This document shows, in pieces, positions 34,601-42,649 of a stretch of 64,000 bases of DNA. The stretch is from Apostichopus japonicus. Its lineage: Eukaryota; Echinodermata; Holothuroidea; Aspidochirotida; Stichopodidae. Both the position numbers and the translations under genes were made by a program. The stretch is from assembly GCF_037975245.1 (NCBI RefSeq), contig NC_092566.1:4028001-4092000 (forward strand), in the 5' to 3' direction. Each line of letters begins with the position of its first letter. The stretch's first letter is position 1. Under the pieces are notes generated by a model, which was not told where the DNA came from, did no database searches, and was given only the letters and a program-made list of their open reading frames with translations.

Positions 34601-37600
34601 GATCACTGCGTTGTGTCATTGGGCAAGGCGCTTTATCTCCACTGTAAACTGTAAACCTAAATTTCAAAATAAAAAAACTCCAATCCCTATCTTCTTCTTT
34701 CACCCTAAAACATTTACCACCCACTGTAACCCTACCCTCCATCATTCACCCTTCTTTTCACATTCTGTACCCTAACTTTCCAATTACCTTTGTATCTGCG
34801 CAATGAGTCAGTCCGAGCTCATTAATGACGTCTTCAACTCTTTCCTTTCTCTCTGCCTTAGAGACATTCTTTGGAAGACGGAGAGCAGCTGAAAATTCTA
34901 AATTTTCTCTGACTGTCAATGTTCCCATGACAACATCATCCTGGATAAAAAAAAACAAAAGAAGACAACAGAAAGAAGTATTAAACCTTTCCATACATAA
35001 TATAATATATATCCAAAGCATTAGCAAAAGATGAAATAAAACATAAATAAAAAAATGTCAAGAAGAAATTTGACGGATAGGTCTGATACAAGCAAATGAC
35101 CAGGGCCATTCATAGTCTAATCTTACAAAGCAGCTTATAGTAGCCTGCCATTGGAAAACATAGACATATTTCATTGCTTGCACTGGTTTTTCAAAAGTAT
35201 CGTTGTATATTTTTAAACCTATACGTACATAATATAATCTATATCCAAAGCATTAGCAAAACATGAAATAAACAAAAATAAAAAATGTAAAGAAGAAATT
35301 TGACGGATAGGTCTGATACAAAAAAATGACCAGGGCCATTCATAATGATTTTTCAAAACATTTTTTAGTACTCTGGAAAACCCTGTTACTTTTTAGGAAT
35401 ATGAATACTTATAACTAGGTCTAGAACCCTCACGCTGATTGCAACTGGCTACGTTTGCAAATAATATTATGAGACTGCAGATGCTCTCTTATGAAATGCT
35501 GGGTTTGACCATAACCAAGTGGCATAGAAACCAAGGGGATGGGGGTTGGGTGGGGGGGGGGGAAGGGGAGGACAACAGGGTCTTCAACAACCTTGTAATA
35601 ACTTAAATAAAACAATTTGTGCTCCAATACTGCTATGAGAGAACAAAAAAGATCTGAATATGCAGCTTGTGGGGGATTTGCCCCTGGACCCCTACCAAGT
35701 TCTCTGCTTGTGTTTGATGGTCCAATGCACCCCACTCAATAACAAGATCCCCCTCCCCCCCCCTCCTACAGCCACAAAGATCCTCCTATCACCTCTGCTA
35801 CCAGCCCTACTTCCACCATTGTTAAATAACCAACTTACAGACAGTAAAAGTATAAACTGATAAAGCACTGTGGCCTAAGCTTCACATAAAATTAACCAAT
35901 AGCATGGCATTCGTTATGTGCGCATATTACAGAGGATCTTGCCTCTCGGTGGCCTCAATTCTGCTTCAGAAATCAATTTAGAATGTTGACACAGATTGTT
36001 GGTTCTACTATTGCATTACTGTTCATAAAACACCGAAAAAAATCAATACCAAAACTATGATAAGTCTACCCAATGTAATACAAACGAGAGACATTTTCGA
36101 GGCCTGATTAGACAGTAAATATATTTTAGTCTACTAGAATTCTGGTAGATTGTATTATCTGGTGTCTGCCTTGGAATGTATTCTATGGCTGTTATATCTG
36201 TATATTGAATAATCCTGGTAAGGTCTACCACACAGTGATCTGAGCTATGTACAATGTTGCATACAGTAAAATATTCTGTTTTCAGTGAAGTGGGATTATA
36301 AACAGCGACGACTCTACCTTTAAAGACCTTTAATATTACAATACATTTTGAACACTTTTTATCTATCTCGTAGCTACCTTCCAAACTAAAGCTTAATTAA
36401 ATAACATAAAAGATAGGCAATAACAGACTGTTTTTCATATTTTTTAACAAGAAATATTACAGCTGTTTTTTGCACTTGGCTGTAACTTTATGATATCCCA
36501 ACCAAGTGTTGTAATATTCACAAATAATTGGAAACCATTCAATCAAACATTTTTGAAGTCTGGCTTTCATTTCTCCGACGAGCTTTCTATCCACAACAGA
36601 AAGAAAATTTGCCGCATATCTAATTTCATTGTTTTTAAACTCTCTTTCAAGCCTCTGCCTAATTTGATCAATTCCTGGTGTAAGTCTTGATGGTCAAACT
36701 TAACAGACTGAATTGACAGGCACCTCATTTTCCCTTTAACAGTCGAGAATGACTGCACAAAAGATTGTGGTTACTTCCGACTAAAACCGCAGATCTAAGT
36801 GAAGATGTGGGTATACGTAGGATGTAACTGCATGCTAACGTCTCTAAGTTAAATATTGTACTATAAAGTCATCATATATCTTAGTTTATACCTGCACAAC
36901 GTAACCTGAAACCAATTTAAAATTTTTGGGTTGTGGTTTGCCATCAATCAGGACCACTCCAGAAAGACCATATGGTTCTTTTCTTGCAGCAAGAACATCC
37001 AGCAACCTGTAAGAAAAAAAAATCAGGTACATAAGAACAATGACAAAAAATTGTAACCTTTAGGTCACTGGTTAGAACTCTGTAATTAGCTAAAAGAGTT
37101 ATTTGTTCCCTGTTAGAAATAAAAAGGTGATTTAAATTTTAAAGGATTACTAGGTGGAGGCACATCTCATCAAAAAGTTTCTTTTCAAGATGTTAATTTT
37201 GCTTTAATGTTTGGTGAACTTGTTATTAAGGTATCTGGCAACAGATGGGTGCATAAACATTATCATGGAACTTGGATGGCTAATATATAGACCTACTATT
37301 CTTTCAAAATAATGTTTGCAATTCAGAGTACATCAAATAGCTGAGCAAAGAGTTCAAAATTTCAGGGAAAAATCAACAACAAAATTATACAAGAAATGAA
37401 AAGAGTTGCAGAAAAATACCTCCCAAAACTGAAAGTTTTTAGTAATTCCTTCAGTGCCCATTTAAATTTGTTTCATACTATAACTGTGATACTCCTAATT
37501 AGCTGAGCTTGACATTTTAAACAAAATCGAAAGCCAACTTAATATTACAATGATTGTGAAAGATAGTGCTTCAACTTAGCAATTTTTCTTCTCACGCAAA

Positions 37601-40600
37601 ACCCATAATAGGGTATATATAGCACAATGACTTTGAAATATCACTAAGAGAAAAAAGTCTATTGGCATTAATATTTACCAACTGTACACTTTTGCACTCT
37701 ATAGATAACAATTCAACCTCAAAGCTGATGTAATACAAAGCAACCTACAGTAGGCGGGCATGGAGTACTAGCTGAATCAATACAGAGACACATTACGAAA
37801 GGATCGAAGATAAAATCAACAAATAAAACGGACAGACTGTTACTCGTGGTTATAAAACACTTATAAAAAAGGGGTTATGAAACTTGCAATCAAGGTGACG
37901 TGTGCAACAACGATACTTTATGTACTGTGATCGATCAATTAGTAAAGTACTTCCACCTTATTAATTTAACCACAGAAGTGATTCAGTATTTTATCTACAT
38001 GCTGCATGTTAGTCAATCAATAAGTCAATCATTCTTCAATCACACAGTAATCAATCAATGTTTTTCAAACCAAATTACATTGTTGGAGAATAATGGTTAT
38101 GAACATATTTAGTCAAATCACAAATGAATGTGTTGATATATATTGGGCAAAGTTCCTTGTGACCTGCATGAGCCCTGAATGCTCTTCATTCTGTCTACAC
38201 ATTTGTTGTTGTTATATTCCACACATTGGAAATACCCCCTTCCCCTTCACAATTCCCTTCTATTTTTCACCCTCACCCTTCATCCTTCTCTACCACCCTT
38301 CTTTCTTCTCCTCCGACCATCTCCTTCATCCTTCTCCTCCACCCTTCATCTCCTCCACCCTTAATCCTTCTGCTCCCTTCATCCTTCTCCTCCACCCTTC
38401 ATCCTTCTCCTCCGACCTTCTCCTTTCTCCTCCACCCTTCTTCTCCACCCTTCATCCTTCATCCATCTCCTCCACCCTTAATCCTTCTCCTTCTCCTCCC
38501 TTCTTCCTTCTCCTCCACCCTTTTCCTTCACACCACTCCTCTACCCTTCATCATCCTCCTCCCTTAATCCTTCTCCTGCACCCTTCATCCTGCTCCACCC
38601 TTCATCCTTCTCCAACCTTCCCCTGATTTAATTTTATTTAACTCTGACTTGTGTGACTTGGATTTAAAAAGACAAATCAATATAATCCACTGTAAAACAT
38701 TTTCACACAATTTTCGTTTTTCCCATTTTCACTTTTAAGATTAACTCAGTGGTCTTGAAATTGAATATAAACTTTTGTCCAAAACATTAACAAAATCAAA
38801 GAAGCCAAATCTATTACTGAGGATGTTGATGGAGAAAGCAATTATTTTTAGATGTACTTTAAAGCACTCAGTCTTTACTTTCTCATATTAATTCAGATAT
38901 TGAAATGATACTTACGAAGTTTTTCCACTACCGGTCGGACCTAAGATGGCGTTCATTCCGGCACAAAACACACCACTGGGAAGAGACAGAATGGCAAGAA
39001 CCTTAATGTCAAAGTCTACCCAAAATATCTAAGCAAATATGATTTTTAATTACATGTTTTCTTCATTTTATTTGGCACTTGAAATATAATTTGGACAGAA
39101 TTTTAGTCTCCATATATCGTAGTAAATCAAAAAGACTAATTTAAATGTTAAAAGGGTTTCTGTAGGTATTCCAGTTTTCTATATACTCAGCTGTAAAATA
39201 TATTAAATCTCTGCAATGCTCCTTTAATAGTCAATAAGAAAAAGTATTGGTGATGATCAATGTCATCCCCTCACTGTAGGCCTAACAATTAGTCTTAATC
39301 TATTGTTTTACAAATTCTAATAACTCAACCAAAACATGTTCTTTTAATTTTATATGAAGAACAGAGCACCATTCATTGGGTGCCATTCAGCACCAATTGT
39401 CCTTGATAAATTTATAACACCTGTGTAAACATGTAAAAGTATTTGAAGCCAGAAAAATGTTGTGTCTCCTTATTGAGCATTGCATTGCATCTGAGAAACT
39501 GACCTTATGACTGACCTCAGTGTTAGACTAAGTTGTCCAGCCACATTAATTGATGAGCCTCAGATGTTTAAAGGGTCATTACTCAAACATTGAGAGTGGT
39601 AGAGAAATAAAACTCGACAGAGATTTGTAAACAGTCTATGACATCATTTAAAGACCAATTTTGTTTCTTAAGTCACCCTTCAAACTACTACCTTACCAAT
39701 CAAAATATATGATGGCTTGTGGTCAAAAACAAACTTGTTGCCAAACTGAAGCATGTATAAAAGACAGAAGTCAGACAGTCATAAGGCAGAGGAAGTTGCC
39801 AAATATACCATCTGACATTTAATCAGTGGTTAAAAATATGTAACCTGGCTGAAGTATTTCATGAAGGTCAACTCCCCTTCAAAATGAAGATCGGTGTATG
39901 GAGGGGAAATGATCTAACACTGAAAGGATATATGACAGCAAGGAATGGGGGGTGGGGGAGGCACTTGTGTAATTTGAAGAAAAAATATCCTTATTTTCTA
40001 ACAGAAAAAAACTATGTCAGACGATTTATTTTTTCTAGCAACTTTTCCAACTTGCCTCAGTTTTCAGGTAATATTCCACACAGAGGATAAATTATTGATT
40101 CAGTAATCAAAGAATTATGCCACAAAGTGTAAATATCGGAGGATATCTCCATGTTGTAGTAGTTAATAGATGCATTATAGATGCAGAAGTTAGGATAATC
40201 CAGAATAGCTTGATTTCATTTACCAATTCCATAAAACTGTTTCAGGCTACATTGGTTCTAATAGCATATTTATTGAAATTATCGTTCGAATTTGCAATCT
40301 AATTTACATAATTCACAGCCAAAGCTCACCTCTGGGAATAATTTACTCCCTTTTCACCACTGCATCTTCTGCCAATGGATGTCAATATTATTGGGGTCAT
40401 CAAACCAAAATATTTTCAAGCCATCAATTTGTTGTGATATTTTTTTTTAGTTTAGAAAACAATTTTTGTAAAGTTTTTAAAAATCTGTCAACATTTACAA
40501 ATACTGTGTTCTCTTTGCCTTAACGAGGCATGAAAGGAACACTTAATTAAGGATCAGCCATATGATTATAATTGTTCTTTTGTTTTGGTTTTTTTTGTTA

Positions 40601-42649
40601 CATTGAAAAGTACCCAACTATCTGTGAATATTACTGGGCAAAGTTTTAAGGGTTTTGTCTGGTCGTTCCCAGACAACCGGGCCTTACATTTTCGTTGTCC
40701 AAACAGCAAATTTGGAATTCCGCAAAAATGTAGCAAAGTTACATGACCAATATGTATGTATACTGTAGGAAAGATGTGTAGGTTTGGTCGTCTGAACGGA
40801 TTGTGGTCATCTAGTACATGACCAGAATGTTATTCAAACTTTGCCCTGATATTACATGGTTTGTTGAGAATGACAAATACCTTACAACCCAACTCCACAT
40901 GCAGTGTTAAAGAAGAATGATAGGCCTATAAACTGTACCTAACCAAATGAGATCTCAGGACATTGGATCCTTGCTTTGATTTACAATATATTTTCAAACT
41001 TATTCAGTTCTATTTAAAGGTTATCAAGAACGCCCAGCTCCCAAATTTAAACGTTGTTGTTTTCTGTAAAATCCTTTAAGTTATATTTTATTCATGACTG
41101 GTTTATATTTAAAATTTATCACATCTAGATACGAACCTGATATCATTCAGTATAGTTTTCATCCCCCATTTACCCTCAATTTTAGCCTTCACCTGGTAAC
41201 GGATTTCGTGACAAGATACGATGGTACCTGGACCCCCAGTCTCCGCCATTGAAAAACTTCCGTTTCCATGTTGAGAGTTTTCGCCCGTCTTCTGAAGAAT
41301 TGGAGATGATTTAAATAAATTTGAATTTGATAATCTGCACTTAAATGTATTGAATTTTTTACATCAAAATTTGCTGTAAACATTCAGTGGCTTGGGACAG
41401 GCTTTAAGAACAATAACTGAATGCAATTGATGACATTTTACTTGAATTGACAAGCATTTTATAACCTGCCACAAGTTTGAGATTGTGCAAGGGGGAGGGG
41501 GAAGGGGAGAGGGAGGAGCTAGGGGTCAGACCAATGTCCATTGTTCAGAGGTGCTGCAATTTGTCACCTGTTGTAGCATCTGTGAAAATCGTTGCTCTGT
41601 AATAAATATACCGACCAATGCCCACCTTAACCTCCCCCTCCCTGGGGTCAACATTGAGTCCAATACTTGTGTGAAATGTGGACCAATGGTCTGTTGATTC
41701 ACTGTGGCAGAATATTAAACAAAGTCCCTGTACCTGCAACAGCATCTGTTAAGTATAAACTTTGTTTTGTGAACTCAAGAAATGCCAACTGATTCACTTG
41801 AAATCTTATTGTAAGCGAGGCCGATGTTACATTATCATTCAACAGGTCATGATAGATGAAATGCACACAATACTGATGAAAGTTCGGAAGTCTTTACTTC
41901 TAGAATAGTAATTGAGATAAGTTTGACTGCAATGTTGGTGTATATATTAAGCAAGGCTACATAGTACTTCATTCCTGAGTTACATTTCATTAAAATTAAA
42001 ATTATCAGTCCGAAAATGGGCTAGGACTTTTTGTCTTGACAGTCATAATGTTTATGTAGCTTGTACGATTCAATATCCTGGACTCAACATAAATACAATG
42101 TACCAGTTTCATGTGGCTGGGACCCTGTTTAATATAAGAACTTCTAGTTTGAAAATACTGTACCTTTTTGTTGAATACTCTTTTCTTCTTAGCAAATTCA
42201 TAGCAAATATCAGGCTAAAACTAATAAAAGGCTATGGCATGAAAATGTTTATATACAGTAGCCTACACTTTCCTATGAAAAAGGCCAACACAATTTTGTA
42301 TCCGTTAATTCATGTAGCATTTTGTACAATTTAGTCCAAACTTTGTCTTCTTCGGCAGGTATAACTACAATTAACACTGGCTTAGCCTACGACAACATCG
42401 GTGTGTTACTACGATGAACTACTGACTTAGCTTATAACTTAGAGACCTATGAATATGATTACGATCATGTAGGGTATCCTATTTTTTAGGCATTGTACCA
42501 TAGCTAAGTTAAGTTAGGCTAATCCTAACGTATTGCTCTATTTACGTTAATTATTTTATTAATATCAAAACAGAAGGCATAATAAATAAAACTTAGCCTA
42601 CCCTGAAAGTCCCATAGGAAGTACCTTCGGTATGTTGATCACTTACCAT
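22733..42649 (-). CDS. ABCG2: ABCG2-like half-transporter, paralog B (complete, 17 coding exons)
   Basis: Complete half-transporter of predicted length 630 (human ABCG2 has 655). Exons on the minus strand, in order, end at 42647, 41137, 38916, 36892, 34788, 34110, 33345, 32673, 31865, 31180, 30124, 29626, 28732, 27026, 26114, 24781 and 22733; every junction keeps phase. Motifs are Walker A GPTGSGKT (65-72), Q-loop Q111, signature VSGGE (171-175), Walker B VLFLDE (191-196), H-loop H228 in FSIHQPR and [14 protein letters not shown] (273-286). The membrane domain (about 378-630) has six hydrophobic segments, RVSAYFF with R445 at the human R482 position, and F419 at the human F439 position. The last extracellular loop has Cys572, Cys582 and the sequon NTT at 578. 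It is expected at the plasma membrane as a dimer exporting hydrophobic metabolites or xenobiotics; the actual substrate is unknown. The neighbouring paralog A lies downstream on the same strand. Confidence 0.95.
22957..23350. mobile_element. hAT-type MITE (394 bp) with 8-bp target-site duplication
   Basis: Perfect terminal inverted repeats CAGGGTTGTCCAACC at 22957-22971 and its complement at 23336-23350. The element is flanked by identical 8-bp direct repeats GTTTACAT at 22949-22956 and 23351-23358, the duplication length of hAT transposons. It holds no transposase frame, so it is non-autonomous. The perfect duplication suggests a fairly recent insertion in the last intron of paralog B. Confidence 0.93.
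24593..24632 (+). ncRNA. Hammerhead-ribozyme-like motif 1
   Basis: Order of elements: GCCT, core CTGAAGA, one extra A, hairpin GATCCT-GCT-AGGATC, core GAAA, ACG, TC, then AGGC. GCCT pairs with AGGC as stem I, the hairpin is a perfect stem II, and stem III would be a single A-T pair. This follows the type I hammerhead order (CUGANGA ... GAAA ... UH). The extra A before stem II departs from the active consensus, so cleavage is not assured. Confidence 0.35.
24781..24848 (-). CDS. ABCG2: Paralog B exon: third extracellular loop
   Basis: 68 bp encoding [20 protein letters not shown] then TT and the first two bases of a Cys codon. It contains Cys572 and the N-glycosylation sequon NTT at 578. The loop is several residues shorter than in human ABCG2. 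Acceptor TTTTACAG, donor GTAAGT. Confidence 0.9.
25366..25655. repeat. Two (TA)n microsatellites around a ~170-bp insert
   Basis: Long perfect (TA)n runs at about 25370-25432 and 25603-25654 bracket a non-repetitive segment that carries the second hammerhead-like motif. Insertion of a TA-targeting or TA-ended element into a microsatellite would give this pattern (inference). It lies in the paralog B intron 24849-26113. Confidence 0.85.
25553..25591 (-). ncRNA. Hammerhead-ribozyme-like motif 2
   Basis: On the minus strand: TGCA, core CTGAAGA, extra A, an imperfect stem II region GAGCTAGTTTTGATC, core GAAA, GC, TC, TGCA. The two TGCA arms can pair as stem I. It shares CTGAAGAAGA and GATCGAAA with motif 1 but has a different, still complementary, stem I. 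Stem II is weak; an alternative AGAGCT/AGCTCT hairpin competes. Confidence 0.3.
26114..26203 (-). CDS. ABCG2: Paralog B exon: extracellular helix after helix 5
   Basis: 90 bp, phase 0: [20 protein letters not shown] then [10 protein letters not shown]. The FSGLLVN-WLxWLQY block is highly conserved in ABCG2. Acceptor TTTTCAG, donor GTAAGT. Confidence 0.93.
27026..27180 (-). CDS. ABCG2: Paralog B exon: transmembrane helices 4-5
   Basis: 155 bp encoding [40 protein letters not shown] and [11 protein letters not shown]. Family pattern LKxxAxAFF is clear. Acceptor TTTTTTCAG, donor GTGCGT. Confidence 0.92.
27450..27540 (+). mobile_element. Retroposon 3' tail (SINE/LINE type)
   Basis: TGTAAAGCGCTTTGAGCAGC, then TGCGCTGTATAAATATTA and an (ATT)n end. 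This is a widespread 3' tail of invertebrate retroposons as I recall it. No head region was recognised upstream. It lies in the intron 27181-28731. Confidence 0.5.
28200..28660. repeat. Minisatellite, ~46-bp unit, about ten copies
   Basis: Tandem copies of TTGAGGGGCGGGGGGTTTGA with TGGGTCCTTACTTAGTCC and ACATGTA. Spacing of CATGTATTGAGG is about 46 bp. The G-runs could form G-quadruplexes. The array ends about 70 bp from the donor of the exon at 28732-28856. Confidence 0.92.
28732..28856 (-). CDS. ABCG2: Paralog B exon: coupling helix and transmembrane helix 3
   Basis: 125 bp encoding [20 protein letters not shown] then [20 protein letters not shown]. The Arg of FYRVSAYF matches the human R482 position, known to affect substrate range. 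Acceptor TTGACAG, donor GTAAGA. Confidence 0.92.
29626..29715 (-). CDS. ABCG2: Paralog B exon: transmembrane helix 2
   Basis: 90 bp encoding [20 protein letters not shown] then [10 protein letters not shown]. The Phe of QQVFGN (F419) aligns with human F439 of the drug cavity; human N436 is Gln here. Acceptor TTTTCAG, donor GTAAGT. Confidence 0.92.
30124..30209 (-). CDS. ABCG2: Paralog B exon: transmembrane helix 1
   Basis: 86 bp encoding [20 protein letters not shown] then SLEYGIQN: one membrane span and the conserved GIQNR loop of ABCG2. Acceptor AAACAG, donor GTAAAA. Confidence 0.92.
30314..30764. mobile_element. TIR element (MITE-like, 451 bp)
   Basis: Ends are CAGAGATGCCAACC at 30314-30327 and GGTTGGCACCTCTG at 30751-30764, inverted repeats with one mismatch. 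The interior repeats AAAATCAGATTTT-type words and contains a poly-T run. No target-site duplication is evident, so the copy may be old. It sits in the intron 30210-31179. Confidence 0.65.
31180..31245 (-). CDS. ABCG2: Paralog B exon: connecting/elbow helix
   Basis: 66 bp, 22 codons: [20 protein letters not shown] then IQ. The amphipathic, basic sequence corresponds to the elbow helix with the family RxxKNxxRNP pattern. Acceptor CCTCAG, donor GTGAGG. Confidence 0.9.
31340..31450. repeat. Dispersed repeat, copy a (pairs with 40630-40745)
   Basis: GGGCAAATTTTTA, CAACCCTGGTCTTATGTTTT and GGTTGCCCAAACA here correspond to GGGCAAAGTTTTAAG, CAACCGGGCCTTACATTTTC and GTTGTCCAAACAGC at 40630-40745. Diverged copies of one family in two introns of paralog B. 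Confidence 0.55.
31865..32037 (-). CDS. ABCG2: Paralog B exon: linker
   Basis: 173 bp encoding the charged linker between ATPase and membrane domains: [20 protein letters not shown] and later [20 protein letters not shown]. This is the fast-evolving part of ABCG2 proteins. Acceptor TTTAAAG, donor GTAAGA. Confidence 0.87.
32673..32768 (-). CDS. ABCG2: Paralog B exon: NPADFF-type motif
   Basis: 96 bp encoding [20 protein letters not shown] and [12 protein letters not shown]. The NPADFFLD-like string is diagnostic of the ABCG subfamily end of the nucleotide-binding domain. Acceptor AAACAG, donor GTATGT. Confidence 0.92.
33345..33496 (-). CDS. ABCG2: Paralog B exon: H-loop (switch His)
   Basis: 152 bp encoding [20 protein letters not shown], then [20 protein letters not shown]. 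The switch His lies in SIHQPR. Acceptor ends TTGAAG, donor GTAAAG. A 50-bp piece of this exon (33395-33444) is duplicated in the adjacent intron at 33606-33655. Confidence 0.92.
33606..33655. repeat. ABCG2: Intronic duplicate of part of the H-loop exon
   Basis: Fifty bases matching exon positions 33395-33444, starting GTGTTACCCAAGGAGAGGAG and ending GGTAGATTG, with a few differences. The copy lies 211 bp away in the upstream intron. It lacks splice sites and is not expected to be translated. Confidence 0.85.
34110..34267 (-). CDS. ABCG2: Paralog B exon: signature, Walker B, D-loop
   Basis: 158 bp encoding [20 protein letters not shown], then [20 protein letters not shown] and VMHLLA. Donor GTCAGT, acceptor ATAG. 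Same length and phase as paralog A 11-168. Confidence 0.93.
34531..34690 (+). mobile_element. tRNA-derived SINE
   Basis: A tRNA-like head has an A box TGGTCAAGTGG (34540-34550) and a B box GGTTCGAGTCC (34584-34594) at tRNA spacing. It continues into TTGTGTCATTGGGCAAGGCG, a central block common in metazoan SINEs (recalled, not searched). The continuing tail and its place inside the paralog B intron 34268-34787 argue against a functional tRNA gene. Confidence 0.8.
34788..34940 (-). CDS. ABCG2: Paralog B exon: helical subdomain
   Basis: 153 bp, phase 0 in and out, [20 protein letters not shown] to LTHCADTK. It is closely similar to paralog A 1625-1777. Acceptor ends TATCCAG, donor GTAATT. Confidence 0.93.
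34982..35345. repeat. Direct duplication of ~130 bp, period ~232 bp
   Basis: TATCCAAAGCATTAGCAAAA, GAAGAAATTTGACGGATAGG and GACCAGGGCCATTCATA occur in the same order in 34982-35115 and again in 35216-35345. Local duplication inside the intron 34941-36891. The rest of that intron holds G-runs, poly-C and unrecognised open frames. Confidence 0.85.
36892..37006 (-). CDS. ABCG2: Paralog B exon: Walker A to Q-loop
   Basis: 115 bp encoding [20 protein letters not shown] and ending SGYVVQ. Acceptor CTTACAG, donor GTATAA. Confidence 0.93.
38228..38628. repeat. Pyrimidine-only (CT) tract with degenerate TCCTCCACCCTTCA units
   Basis: About 400 bp almost without purines on the plus strand apart from regular A's, built from variants of CCTTCATCCTTCTCCTCCAC. 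The long open frames here are Pro/Ser/Leu/His low-complexity artefacts. Such mirror-type tracts can form triplex DNA. Intron 37007-38915 of paralog B. Confidence 0.9.
38916..38975 (-). CDS. ABCG2: Paralog B exon: Walker A
   Basis: 60 bp encoding [20 protein letters not shown]. The P-loop third Gly of paralog A is Ser here, an allowed variant of GxxGxGK(T/S). Donor GTAAGT, acceptor CCCAG. Confidence 0.93.
40630..40745. repeat. Dispersed repeat, copy b (pairs with 31340-31450)
   Basis: See the shared strings given at 31340-31450. This copy lies in the intron 38976-41136. Confidence 0.55.
41137..41291 (-). CDS. ABCG2: Paralog B N-terminal exon
   Basis: 155 bp, phase 0 in and phase 2 out. It encodes a short Gly/Ser/Asn-rich start, then [18 protein letters not shown] and KTILNDI, the beta-strands that precede Walker A in ABCG proteins. 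The acceptor ends TTCTTCAG and the donor is GTTCGT. Confidence 0.82.
42647..42649 (-). CDS. ABCG2: Paralog B first coding exon: initiator Met only
   Basis: The reading CATCATG followed by a GTAAGT donor (complement of 42641-42646) places an ATG as the last codon of a first exon, phase 0. Joining it to the exon at 41137-41291 gives [20 protein letters not shown]. An alternative start is the internal Met at 41249 (MAETGGPG), which needs no upstream exon; then the protein is 615 residues. Confidence 0.55.

Noticed and set aside
34531-34606. tRNA gene
   Set aside because: A and B boxes are good but the sequence continues as a SINE body within an intron and the stems are imperfect.
36055-36384. 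109-residue minus-strand open frame in a paralog B intron
   Set aside because: Not low complexity, but no motif recognised and no transposase or reverse transcriptase signature; could be a decayed element, not supportable as a gene.
38093-38626. 177-residue plus-strand open frame
   Set aside because: It is the CT-rich repeat tract; the product is Pro/Ser/Leu/His low complexity with overlapping open frames in other phases.
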